DNA from: Candidatus Woesearchaeota archaeon
Lineage (GTDB): Archaea; Nanobdellota; Nanobdellia; Woesearchaeales; JAAOYA01
Reading direction: 5' to 3'
DNA: 50,811 nucleotides
Assembly: GCA_018221105.1 (NCBI GenBank)
Contig: JAAOYA010000001.1
Span: 1-50,811, forward strand
The position numbers were made by a program, and so were the translations under genes. Below the pieces are notes generated by a model, which worked only from the letters and a program-made list of their open reading frames with translations, did not search any database and was not told the origin of the DNA. Below are positions 18,195 to 25,824 of this stretch, piece after piece. Within the stretch, counting starts at the first letter, position 1. Every line of letters starts with the position of its first letter.

Positions 18195-18419
18195 ATGAAA
18201 AAAGCTCAAATGACATTGATACTGTTGATTTTTCTCACCCTAATATTTATTTTCACAATGATTGCGCTTACAAACACAGAACTGCAAGAGCAAAAAGTTA
18301 ATGCTCAAGTAATAAATAATTGCAAAGCATTAAATGATAATTGCACTGAGAGTGCAGAATGTTGCAGCAGTTTTTGTCAAGGAATTTGCAAAACACAACC
18401 CAAAGTTACGATAAGTTAG
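18195..18419 (+). CDS. Membrane-anchored knottin-like cysteine peptide
   Basis: 74 residues: a short MKKAQ start, one hydrophobic helix (about residues 7-26), a short linker, then six cysteines spaced C-x6-C-x5-CC-x3-C-x3-C (residues 43-65). This is the spacing of inhibitor cystine knots (knottins). The N-terminus also resembles an archaeal class III pilin signal, so it may instead be a tiny pilin-like protein. It follows lgt by 7 bases and ends by overlapping the convergent gene. Confidence 0.7.
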   Translation: MKKAQMTLILLIFLTLIFIFTMIALTNTELQEQKVNAQVINNCKALNDNCTESAECCSSFCQGICKTQPKVTIS

Positions 18420-18832
18420 TGTTCGACTTTTTTCTTAACAAACCTTAAAGAACCAAATTCACTGCTTGCTTTACTATATTCAGGGTTGGCTGCCTCAATA
18501 AGACTAAGTAGCCTAGCATAGATTTCTGATCGAAAGCAATCGTCACTGAAAAAAAATGCTAAGCCGGAATCATAAGGTAGGCCTGCAGAACCCTTATCAT
18601 ATTCCGCTTCACTATTAGTTGGAGTAGTATATGTTGGCGCAGGATCTTTATTATCCATTTGCTCTTGCAATCTTGCAATAAGCCCTTTTGTTTCTGGGTG
18701 AACAATCGCGCTTAGAACTATTTGTGCTTCTTCAACAGAAGCTTCTTTGCCTTTCGCAGTTATTTCACCATACTTATCTAGTTGTTTAGTTGTTGCGCTT
18801 TCTCCAAAAACTAATGTTCCTAATGTTGACAT
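18416..18832 (-). CDS. Hypothetical soluble protein
   Basis: 138 residues without membrane segment or signal. The N-terminal half has an HTH-like rhythm (GEITAKGKEASVEEAQIVLSA), but no family is recognised. It stands alone, with TATA-like TTATTTATAA just upstream on its strand. Confidence 0.6.
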   Translation of the reverse strand: MSTLGTLVFGESATTKQLDKYGEITAKGKEASVEEAQIVLSAIVHPETKGLIARLQEQMDNKDPAPTYTTPTNSEAEYDKGSAGLPYDSGLAFFFSDDCFRSEIYARLLSLIEAANPEYSKASSEFGSLRFVKKKVEH

Positions 18833-18891
18833 CCGAGAATCATAATAGAACTTATTTATAAAATTAACGATTAATTACTACTTATTAGGAG

Positions 18892-19539
18892 TCACGATAA
18901 GTTAGAAAGCATTTCTTTCAGGGTATTATAAGGATCTTTTGCTTTTACTATACTGCTAGCCACTAGAATACCTTGCGCTCCTAGTTTGTGAGCGATTCTG
19001 ACATCATCATGGTTTTTTATTCCCGCGCCAACAAGAACAGCTGAATGAATTTTTTGTGCAGATTTACTAATAAGATCAGGGGTTGCTGTTGAAACACTAA
19101 CGTCACCACCTATCAATTCTGGAGGCTCTACAGCTATATAGTTTGGCTCATACTTTTTTGACAATTTAACACCTTCACGAGTGTTTTTAGCACAAATCAC
19201 CACTTTTAATCCTGTAGCCCTGGCTTCTAAAACACTAGCTTTTAATTCTTTTTTTGATAAACGCCTCTCAGAGTGATTGAGCAGTGTTCCTTTAGCGCCA
19301 GCTGCAATGATGGCGTTTGCACTAACATATCCTGTGTGCGCTCCAGCCCCATACTGGTCAATATGCTGTGAAAATACTGGAATAGAAACCGCTTTTGCAA
19401 CTGTTGCAATGTCTGTTGCTTGCACTGCCACAACAATTGTTTTTTTAAGCTCAATTGACACTCTCTCACAAGCTTTAGCTAGAAGCACTGCTTTTTTACC
19501 AGTGCTCTCGGGATAAGCTTTAAAATTAATAATATACAT
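18892..19539 (-). CDS. tpiA: Triosephosphate isomerase (archaeal type)
   Basis: 215 residues, the short archaeal form of this TIM-barrel enzyme, which interconverts dihydroxyacetone phosphate and glyceraldehyde-3-phosphate. Catalytic elements are visible: Asn5/Lys7 (INFKAY), His in FSQHID near residue 58, and Glu in AVEPPELIGG near 136, followed by the phosphate-binding GAGIKN and GILVASS loops. It indicates that lower glycolysis or gluconeogenesis is retained. Confidence 0.93.
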   Translation of the reverse strand: MYIINFKAYPESTGKKAVLLAKACERVSIELKKTIVVAVQATDIATVAKAVSIPVFSQHIDQYGAGAHTGYVSANAIIAAGAKGTLLNHSERRLSKKELKASVLEARATGLKVVICAKNTREGVKLSKKYEPNYIAVEPPELIGGDVSVSTATPDLISKSAQKIHSAVLVGAGIKNHDDVRIAHKLGAQGILVASSIVKAKDPYNTLKEMLSNLS

Positions 19540-19563
19540 AAAAAAGTTTATTGAATGTGTTGT

Positions 19564-20508
19564 TTATAAAGTTTTGCAGTAATCATCAAACAACTTTTTT
19601 ACTTGACTAACATTTTTTGTTTTAAGTATTCTCGAGCGCAATTGTGTTGCTTTTGGCAAACCTTTAGAAAAATACATTGCTTGATTTTTTAGTATTGGAA
19701 ATTCTTTAATACCATACTTTTGAGCTAGTTCTAAATATTTATAGAAATCATTAATTTTTTGTTTGGGTGTTTGAGAAGGCAACAAATCTCCTGTTTTTAA
19801 ATAATGAGTTATTTGTTTGAAAAGGTATGGATTGCCAATTGCAGCCCTGCCAATCATTATGGCATCACAACCAGTAGTCTCAAACATTTTTTTAGCACTT
19901 GGCCCGTCAACAACATCCCCGTTGCCAACAACAGGGATTTTGACAATATCTTTTATTTTTTTAATCCAACTCCAATAAACTTCACCACTATAACCTTGAT
20001 CTGTTGTTCTAGCGTGCACTACTAACATGTCAGCGCCTGCAATTTCAATAATTTTAGCGTTCTCTAAGCAATTAATGCTTTTCTTGGTAAGCCCCAAGCG
20101 TATTTTAGCACTAACAATTTTTTTAGAAGATTTTAATGCTTTAATTATAACCTTAATTTTCTCTGGTTCTTCTAATAGTGCGCTGCCAGCACCCTGCTTT
20201 AATATTTTGTTGACTGGACAACCAAAATTAAAATCTACAATTTTACTCTCGACAAAGTTAACTGCTTTTTCTATTGTTTGCACATTCGAGCCAAACAATT
20301 GTACGACTAAAACTTTCTCGTTTTGTGCTTTTTGCATTAACCCAACTGTTTTATTATTATCGCGCATTAATGCTTCTACACTAATCATTTCAGTAAAAGT
20401 CAAGCCCGCACCATAAGAAATGCATAATTCTCTAAACGCTGCGTCACTAACTCCTGCCATTGGAGCCAAAAAAATATTATTTTGACTGATCAATTGTTTT
20501 AAGTTCAT
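19564..20508 (-). CDS. dus: tRNA-dihydrouridine synthase
   Basis: 314-residue FMN-dependent enzyme of the Dus family, which reduces uridines in tRNA. The start ..NIFLAPMAGVSDAAFRELC, the motif FNFGCPVNKILKQGAGSALL with the catalytic cysteine, the FMN phosphate-binding GNGDV and IGRAAIGNPYLF, and a helical C-terminal recognition domain are all present. It lies upstream of tpiA on the same strand. Confidence 0.93.
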   Translation of the reverse strand: MNLKQLISQNNIFLAPMAGVSDAAFRELCISYGAGLTFTEMISVEALMRDNNKTVGLMQKAQNEKVLVVQLFGSNVQTIEKAVNFVESKIVDFNFGCPVNKILKQGAGSALLEEPEKIKVIIKALKSSKKIVSAKIRLGLTKKSINCLENAKIIEIAGADMLVVHARTTDQGYSGEVYWSWIKKIKDIVKIPVVGNGDVVDGPSAKKMFETTGCDAIMIGRAAIGNPYLFKQITHYLKTGDLLPSQTPKQKINDFYKYLELAQKYGIKEFPILKNQAMYFSKGLPKATQLRSRILKTKNVSQVKKLFDDYCKTL

Positions 20509-20534
20509 AAAAGTTAAAGAAAAAGAATTAATAT

Positions 20535-20942
20535 TTATATTAATGTGATGTAGCGGTGTCGCACTTGCCTATCATAATCGTTTGAGACAGTAATTCTGAC
20601 AACGTAATCTTGCTGTTTTGCATTGTGCAAGTCTAAAAATAATCTGTCGCTTTCACTTTGAGTGTCAGGCAATCTACCATCATCACCGATTAATGTGCTG
20701 CGCCTAATGCCTAATTCAGGAATTGTAACGTAAACCCTGACAAATTTTAGTGTGTCATCAGCGGCGTTATCCGCGCTTACAAAAACTGGCAGTACATCAT
20801 TAACACTGCTTTGATATGGTAGTGCCGTTCTAGAAACTTGCAGTCCTTCACCGTAAATAGTGCGTGTGATAAAATGTGCTGCACTAGCAGTGCTTGCAAA
20901 AACTATAATTAATATTGTTAGTAGGATGACTAATTTTTTCAT
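20535..20942 (-). CDS. Small exported beta-rich protein
   Basis: About 135 residues beginning MKKLVILLTILIIVFASTASA, a Sec signal peptide with a likely cleavage after ASA, then a ~110-residue beta domain (VRVYVTIPELGIRRST, YVVRITVSNDYD) like a domain of larger surface proteins. I start at 20942; an upstream in-frame start at 20999 would place 19 polar residues before the signal. Family not recognised. Confidence 0.65.
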   Translation of the reverse strand: MKKLVILLTILIIVFASTASAAHFITRTIYGEGLQVSRTALPYQSSVNDVLPVFVSADNAADDTLKFVRVYVTIPELGIRRSTLIGDDGRLPDTQSESDRLFLDLHNAKQQDYVVRITVSNDYDRQVRHRYITLI

Positions 20943-21034
20943 AATATTTAACCCCGAAGTGTTTGAATCGAATATCTTCTTATATTTAAAACTTGTCACT
21001 ATTATAAAATGAGAATAACGTTTTTTTTCGAAAA

Positions 21035-21046
21035 CTTTTTAAATAA
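21035..21046 (+). promoter_or_regulatory. TATA-like box for the S19e-L39e-L31e cluster
   Basis: CTTTTTAAATAA precedes the ribosomal protein cluster by ~70 bases, so the transcript has a leader of roughly 40-50 bases that is more GC-rich than its surroundings (21048-21090). It could be regulatory; no known riboswitch is recognised. Confidence 0.45.
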
Positions 21047-21113
21047 ACCGGCTTTTCCCGACAGTGGTTTAGAGGTTCTGTAACATACTAAAACATAGGA
21101 GAACGAATAAAAA

Positions 21114-21665
21114 ATGCCAACAATGCACGATGTACCAATCAATGATTTGATAATCAAGCTAGCAGCAGAACTAAAACAATACAATGAAATAAACCCTCCA
21201 GAATGGGCAAATTACGCAAAAACAGGAGCGCACAAAGAAAGACCTCCAACGCAAGCAGACTGGTGGCACATTAGAAGCGCTGCAATACTGCGCAGCATTG
21301 CAGTACTAGGGCCTGTAGGCGTTAGCAAACTACGACAAAAATATGGTGGCAGAAAAAACCGTGGAACACAACCAGAAACAACAGTCAAAGGAAGTGGAAA
21401 CATCATTCGTAAAATACTACAACAATTACAAGAAGCAAAACTAGTAGATTATAAAGACAAAACAAAACGCAAAGGCAGAATGATAAGCCCAAAAGGACAA
21501 TCACTAATCGATAAAACAGCACAACAAATTTACACAAAACACTCACCTGCAAAAAAAGCAGTAGAAAAAACAGCACAAAAACCTGTAAAAGAAGCAAAAA
21601 AAGAAGAAAAAGCTGAAGTTAAAACAGAATCAAAAGAACCTGCAAAAAAAGAGGTTAAGTTATAA
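21114..21665 (+). CDS. rps19e: Ribosomal protein S19e with acidic/basic tail
   Basis: 183 residues. The first ~145 are the winged-helix ribosomal protein S19e of the archaeal small subunit head (DWWHIRSAAILRSIAVLGPVGV, then KYGGRKNRG and GSGNIIRKILQQLQ). The last ~40 residues are a Lys/Glu/Ala-rich extension not found in typical S19e. Part of that tail is identical in DNA to the tail of L31e two genes on. The next start overlaps this stop. Confidence 0.95.
   Translation: MPTMHDVPINDLIIKLAAELKQYNEINPPEWANYAKTGAHKERPPTQADWWHIRSAAILRSIAVLGPVGVSKLRQKYGGRKNRGTQPETTVKGSGNIIRKILQQLQEAKLVDYKDKTKRKGRMISPKGQSLIDKTAQQIYTKHSPAKKAVEKTAQKPVKEAKKEEKAEVKTESKEPAKKEVKL
21591..21629 (+). repeat. 39-bp exact direct repeat, copy 1 (S19e tail)
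   Basis: Identical at all 39 bases to 22155-22193 in the L31e gene and encoding the shared tail AKKEEKAEVKTE. Perfect identity over mixed codons argues for recent copying rather than chance low complexity. Confidence 0.9.
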
Positions 21666-21838
21666 TGTCACGGCACAAACACCCAAATCAAAAAAAACGC
21701 TTAGCAAAGCTAGGACGCCAAACAAGGTGGGCGCCATTTTGGATAATTCCAAAAATCTTTGGCAAAAACAGACAATTACACCCGTCAGTTGCCACAACAA
21801 AAAAACGCACTTGGCGCAGATCAAAAACAAAAGCATAA
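21665..21838 (+). CDS. rpl39e: Ribosomal protein L39e
   Basis: 57 residues, translated from the sequence; ATG 21665 overlaps the S19e stop. The pattern RLAKLGRQTRWAPFWIIPK followed by the terminal KKRTWRRSKTKA is characteristic of L39e, a small basic protein lining the large-subunit exit tunnel. Clustering with L31e is typical of archaea. Confidence 0.93.
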   Translation: MSRHKHPNQKKRLAKLGRQTRWAPFWIIPKIFGKNRQLHPSVATTKKRTWRRSKTKA

Positions 21839-21848
21839 GTGAACTAAA

Positions 21849-22295
21849 ATGGCAGAAACAAAAAAACGCACTTATAATGTTCCACTAAGACGAAAAACTC
21901 AAAAAAGCCCAACACGAAAAAGGGCAAAAAAAGCTTCTAAAGTGCTTAGAGAATTCTTACAAAAACATATGAAGACAGAAAATGTCAAAATCGGTGTTAA
22001 AGCTAACGAACAAATTTGGGCTCGAGGGATTAAAAAACCTCCACATCACATAAAAGTTGATGTAGAACTAAAAGATGGTGTAGCAGTTGCAGAATTACAC
22101 GGCATAAAAACAGAAGAAGTTTTGCCTGAGCCAACAAAAGCTGATAAAAAGGCAGAAGCAAAAAAAGAAGAAAAAGCTGAAGTTAAAACAGAAACAGTTG
22201 AGAAAAAAGAAAGTCCAAAAACTCCTGCAGAAAAAACCGTCAAAAAAACAATTTCTAAAAAGAAAATAGTAAAAAAAGCTGTTAAGAAAAAATAA
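21849..22295 (+). CDS. rpl31e: Ribosomal protein L31e with lysine-rich extension
   Basis: 148 residues. The first ~90 are L31e, a large-subunit protein near the exit tunnel (TYNVPLRRKTQKSP, KASKVLREFLQKHM, NEQIWARGIKKPPHHIKV). The C-terminal ~55 residues are a Lys/Glu/Pro-rich tail ending in KKKIVKKAVKKK, sharing a 39-bp exact repeat with the S19e tail. Typical L31e is ~90 residues, so the tail is an added feature. Confidence 0.94.
   Translation: MAETKKRTYNVPLRRKTQKSPTRKRAKKASKVLREFLQKHMKTENVKIGVKANEQIWARGIKKPPHHIKVDVELKDGVAVAELHGIKTEEVLPEPTKADKKAEAKKEEKAEVKTETVEKKESPKTPAEKTVKKTISKKKIVKKAVKKK
22155..22193 (+). repeat. 39-bp exact direct repeat, copy 2 (L31e tail)
   Basis: Second copy of the repeat at 21591-21629, in the same reading frame relative to its gene. 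Confidence 0.9.
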
Positions 22296-22401
22296 TTATT
22301 TTTTTATAATTTCAAACAATTAATTATGCTAATTTTTTTTAGAATTAAACATTAGGAAACCTATTGTCGGTCCCTAAAAAAATCAAAGTATTTTAGAAGA
22401 A

Positions 22402-22740
22402 TTACCTTTTTTTGCGTTTTGCAACTTTTTTCTTTTTAGCAGGCTTTTTCTTCGCGACTTTTTTCTTAGTTGCCTTCTTTTTTACTGCCTTTTTTTTCTT
22501 AGCAGGTTTTTTCTTCACTGCTTTCTTTTTAGCCGGCTTGCGCTTCGTGGCCTTTTTTTTGGTTGCTTTTTTCTTCACTGTTTTCTTTTTCTTAGTAGCT
22601 TTCTTTTTAGCAGCCTTTTTCTTCACTGTTTTTTTCTTTGCAGCTTTCTTTTTAACTACCTTTTTTTTCTTGACAGGTTTTTTCTTCACAGCCTTTTTTT
22701 TAGCAGGCTTTTTCTTTGCAGCTTTTCGCTTTGCAGCCAT
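22402..22740 (-). CDS. Lysine/alanine-repeat histone H1-like protein
   Basis: 112 residues made almost only of K, A, P, T and V in repeats of the type KKKxAKKKx with no other domain. Such tails bind DNA or RNA by charge and resemble bacterial H1-like Hc1/AlgP repeats. The start has a clear ribosome site (GAGGTGA on the minus strand, 6 bases before ATG), and codon choice varies between repeats, supporting real translation. The opposite frame is also open, as expected from low complexity. A chromatin or ribosome-associated role is inference. Confidence 0.8.
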   Translation of the reverse strand: MAAKRKAAKKKPAKKKAVKKKPVKKKKVVKKKAAKKKTVKKKAAKKKATKKKKTVKKKATKKKATKRKPAKKKAVKKKPAKKKKAVKKKATKKKVAKKKPAKKKKVAKRKKR

Positions 22741-22862
22741 TGTATTTCACCTCAACTGAAACTTTAATTAAATAGGTTTTATACAATACTTGTTAATTCG
22801 GTATTTAAACCTTTCTAAAAAAAAACAATTTTTTTAAACATTTTTTAATTAAAAAATAAAAA

Positions 22863-22873
22863 GTTTTATAAAC
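22863..22873 (+). promoter_or_regulatory. TATA-like box for the CBS protein
   Basis: GTTTTATAAAC lies ~38 bases before the GTG start at 22907 in an AT-rich intergenic region. Confidence 0.4.
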
Positions 22874-22906
22874 GTCATAACACAAAAAAATATTGGTGTA
22901 ACAAAA

Positions 22907-23413
22907 GTGGAATCAAATAGTCAAAGCCCGCAATTCGTTCGTGACATTATGACAACAGATGTCGCAACAGTTGATATTGGAGCAACAATTTTTGACGCTG
23001 ATCAGATAATGGCACAAAAGCATATTAGTTGTGTTATAATAACAGAATCTAAAGAGCCACTAGGCATTATTACAGAGCGTGACATGATAAGAGTCATGCT
23101 GACGCGCGAGGACCCTGCAACGATAAACGTTACTGATTACATGAGCACTCCACTGCTTTCTATTAGAAGTGAAGATGACTTGTTTCATGCTGTGAACCTT
23201 ATGAAAGACAAAAACCTTCGACGTTTCCCAGTAATCGATAACGGAATACTGGTTGGTCTTGTCACACAGTCAGATTTACTTAAAGGTTTAATCAAACTAA
23301 TAAAACATTTAAACCATCAATTGGTAAAAGGAGAAATCAACCTAAAAACTTATGAGCAACAAATCAGCAACATGAAACATTTATCAATACCAAAAAATCC
23401 TCCTGCAGAATAA
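22907..23413 (+). CDS. Two-CBS-domain protein
   Basis: 168 residues, GTG start. Two CBS motifs (about residues 10-65 and 75-130) form one Bateman module that usually binds adenosine nucleotides: VRDIMTTDVATVD, GIITERDMIRVML, VTDYMSTPLLSI, GLVTQSDLLKGL. The C-terminal ~35 residues are a helical extension. No catalytic domain is attached, so it probably acts as an energy-sensing regulator; its target is unknown. Confidence 0.9.
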   Translation: MESNSQSPQFVRDIMTTDVATVDIGATIFDADQIMAQKHISCVIITESKEPLGIITERDMIRVMLTREDPATINVTDYMSTPLLSIRSEDDLFHAVNLMKDKNLRRFPVIDNGILVGLVTQSDLLKGLIKLIKHLNHQLVKGEINLKTYEQQISNMKHLSIPKNPPAE

Positions 23414-23418
23414 ACAAA

Positions 23419-24906
23419 ATGAAACTTTTTCTAAAAGCAACTTTTTTATTATTGCTTATTAGTTTAGCTTGCAATGCGCAATTATCAAAACAATTACCGC
23501 AACACACTATAGGCAGCGAGTTTTTGTTTGTTAATTATGATAGTAGTAATTACAAACAGACTTTCAATATTCCCCCAAGAGTCATACCATTATTTGATAA
23601 CACAAACATTTACGTTGACTTAAACAATGATGGATTGTGGGATTATACTTTTTTAAAAGACCAATTTGAAGTTCTTATTTTAAAACTTGATCAAGCAACA
23701 ATTAATCGTGGTGCTAGATTGCAAGCTGACAAGCCAATAATATATTATGATCAATCGACAGGCTATGATTTGATAGTTCACAGTCCAACAAACGCTTACA
23801 AAAAAGATCAGTACTTGGTAGGACATTCTGACATTGCATATTTTGTAGCACCGCAAAACACTGTTGTAGAGGTTGATGACGACCTTGATGGAGATACTGA
23901 TTTTGAGATAATTGTTCAAAAAGGCAAAAGCATATCACAATATATTAGATCAACTAGTCATTTAACAAGTGACAAACCATTTTATGCTTATAATGCATTA
24001 GGCACCACTAGTAATAAAGCAAAAACTTTTTACACTATTGGACGATATGTGCGATTGCAAGTTTTAGAAGATGACACAGAAGTTTTTATTGATTTTAATG
24101 CTGATGGACTAAAAGATTACAATTACAGTTTTGATGCTGGAGCGCAAGATTTAGTTTTAGAGACAATCGGAGCATTAATAAAAAGTGATAAAGAAATACT
24201 GGTTTTTAACAATGACCGGTATTCTGGTACTGGCTTTAATACTATTGATTTGATGCCTTGCGAAATGTTAAACAATGAAGTGTACACTTTTAGCGGTAGT
24301 AGAGTGCTAGGACTTTTCGGGCCTAATAATAGTGAGTATGACAACACTATTTTAGAGGTTGATGACCAATTTGAAAGCATTAATCCTAATACTTATGCTG
24401 TAGTTGAAGGTAGCGGGTTAAAACATGTTGTTCTCAATAGTCCGGCAAATGTTTACTTTTATCACACAACTGAAAAGTTTATTCAGTATTCTGCTTACGC
24501 TAGCATTTTCGCGACAACTTATCCTAAAACTAAGTACATGCAGACAGATGAAACTATTGAATTAGTCACGCGTGTTTTCAACACTTTTTCAAATACTGTT
24601 GCTAATGATTTTATTATAACCCAACCTATTAATCCATTATTCGCAACTGACAATAAGGTTTTAGTGACGGTTATTCTAAAACGACTGGTTGATGACAGTA
24701 TTGTTGACAGTGACACTTTCTCAAAAGAAGCTGCACCAGGAGCACCATTAATAATTGATGATGGCGATAGTAAACTGTTTGATGAACTACCAGCACTACA
24801 CTATTATGATATTATTTTTGAACTATTAAGCCCGAGCGAGTACGGATTATATTCTTTTGGCAGTGCTAGCATAACTTTTGATGCTAACACTTGGCAATGC
24901 GAATAA
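23419..24906 (+). CDS. Large exported, possibly lipid-anchored protein with calcium-like loops
   Basis: 495 residues. The N-terminus MKLFLKATFLLLLISLACNAQ is a signal peptide with a lipobox-like LAC before cysteine 18. The mature part is beta-rich and contains Asp-rich loops (DLNNDGLWDY, DDDLDGDTDFE, DFNADGLKDY) resembling dockerin or EF-hand calcium loops. The repeated pattern of displaced values and 'AYNALGTTSN' is reminiscent of IgGFc-binding-type surface modules, but this is not firm. It follows the CBS gene by 5 bases. Confidence 0.7.
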   Translation: MKLFLKATFLLLLISLACNAQLSKQLPQHTIGSEFLFVNYDSSNYKQTFNIPPRVIPLFDNTNIYVDLNNDGLWDYTFLKDQFEVLILKLDQATINRGARLQADKPIIYYDQSTGYDLIVHSPTNAYKKDQYLVGHSDIAYFVAPQNTVVEVDDDLDGDTDFEIIVQKGKSISQYIRSTSHLTSDKPFYAYNALGTTSNKAKTFYTIGRYVRLQVLEDDTEVFIDFNADGLKDYNYSFDAGAQDLVLETIGALIKSDKEILVFNNDRYSGTGFNTIDLMPCEMLNNEVYTFSGSRVLGLFGPNNSEYDNTILEVDDQFESINPNTYAVVEGSGLKHVVLNSPANVYFYHTTEKFIQYSAYASIFATTYPKTKYMQTDETIELVTRVFNTFSNTVANDFIITQPINPLFATDNKVLVTVILKRLVDDSIVDSDTFSKEAAPGAPLIIDDGDSKLFDELPALHYYDIIFELLSPSEYGLYSFGSASITFDANTWQCE

Positions 24907-24936
24907 TTTAAATAAAGCAAGCAATTGAGCTTTAAA

Positions 24937-25518
24937 ATGCGTTTTTCACAAATTGAAATAGAACACCTTGTTAAGGCATGGCTTGCGATAAGCATAGCCT
25001 ACACTATTTTAATTGCTCGCACTCAAGGATTATCAAACATCATATTAGTGTTTTTTGTTTCACTTTTTACAATAGGAGCAGGATTTTTATTGCACGAGTT
25101 AGCACACAAGTTTGTAGCACAACATTATCGTTTGTGGGCTGAATTTCGCGCTGACATGAACATGCTATTATTAGCAATAGTGATTTCTTTTGCTGGAGTG
25201 TTGTTTGCGGCTCCTGGAGCTGTAATGATTGGCGGAGGCCATGTTAGCAGAAAACAAAACGGCATAATAAGTGTTGCAGGAGCACTAACAAACATTGGAC
25301 TAGCACTAATTTTTTTATTACTAGCATTAGTCGCCACTAACGATTTCATATTATTCTTTGCAAAAACAGGATTATTCATAAATGCATTACTAGCAGTTTT
25401 TAATATGATACCCTTTGGCATTCTGGATGGGAAAAAAGTTTTTAATTGGAATAAAACAGTTTGGGCAAGTGTTGTAATAACTAGTGTTTTATTAATAGGC
25501 AGTAATTTTTTGTTTTAG
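24937..25518 (+). CDS. M50-like (site-2 protease type) membrane metalloprotease
   Basis: About 193 residues with five or six membrane helices. HELAH (zinc ligands and catalytic Glu) lies in a membrane segment near residue 53, and NMIPFGILDGKKVFNW near the end supplies the third-ligand LDG motif. This is the layout of small archaeal site-2-protease relatives that cut membrane-embedded substrates. ATG 24937 is preferred to the TTG at 24925. Confidence 0.85.
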   Translation: MRFSQIEIEHLVKAWLAISIAYTILIARTQGLSNIILVFFVSLFTIGAGFLLHELAHKFVAQHYRLWAEFRADMNMLLLAIVISFAGVLFAAPGAVMIGGGHVSRKQNGIISVAGALTNIGLALIFLLLALVATNDFILFFAKTGLFINALLAVFNMIPFGILDGKKVFNWNKTVWASVVITSVLLIGSNFLF

Positions 25519-25519
25519 A

Positions 25520-25573
25520 AAAAATGTCAAAATTATAAGAAATTTTGAGCATTTCCAAAAACTATGTTTTTGA
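25520..25573 (-). repeat. Two-hairpin intergenic repeat, copy 1
   Basis: Read on the minus strand: a CAAAAAC/GTTTTTG stem, the spacer GAAATGC, a TCAAAATT/AATTTTGA stem, then CATTTTT. The copy at 42401-42454 has the same stems and spacer, but the loop bases differ. It lies 3' of the lipoprotein operon and between convergent genes, so it may serve as a terminator or 3' UTR element. Confidence 0.75.
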
Positions 25574-25605
25574 AAAAGAAATAAAAAAAGAAAAAAATAA
25601 TTTCT

Positions 25606-25824
25606 TTAAATGTTTGCTAAGTCTGCGTCAATGCCTTCTAGCGCGTCTAAGTCTGCTGTTAGCTGGTCAAGTTCATCTAAATCATCTTGAGCGTCAGCAA
25701 TGACTGGCTCGTCAACTTGCACGCCACTACTGCCGCCATCAACAACAGTGTTTTCTTGGCTGCAACCAGCAAACAATCCTGCCATTAATACTAGCAAGAC
25801 AATTGAAATTATTGTTTTTTTCAT
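25606..25824 (-). CDS. Small acidic lipoprotein
   Basis: 72 residues: MKKTIISIVLLVLMAGLFAGC is a signal peptide with a good lipobox (LFAGC, cysteine at residue 21). A short, very acidic mature part follows (DDLDELDQLTADLDALEGID), probably a surface helix. Its ATG overlaps the stop of the upstream coiled-coil gene, so the two are co-translated. Confidence 0.75.
   Translation of the reverse strand: MKKTIISIVLLVLMAGLFAGCSQENTVVDGGSSGVQVDEPVIADAQDDLDELDQLTADLDALEGIDADLANI

Noticed and set aside
22296-22401. Terminator hairpin after L31e
   Set aside because: A weak AGG/CCT stem with T-runs can be drawn, but the pairing is too short to separate from AT-rich background.
22412-22759. Plus-strand Phe/Ala-rich open frame opposite the H1-like gene
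   Set aside because: It is the complement of a lysine-codon repeat, has no ribosome site and encodes only F/A/L runs.
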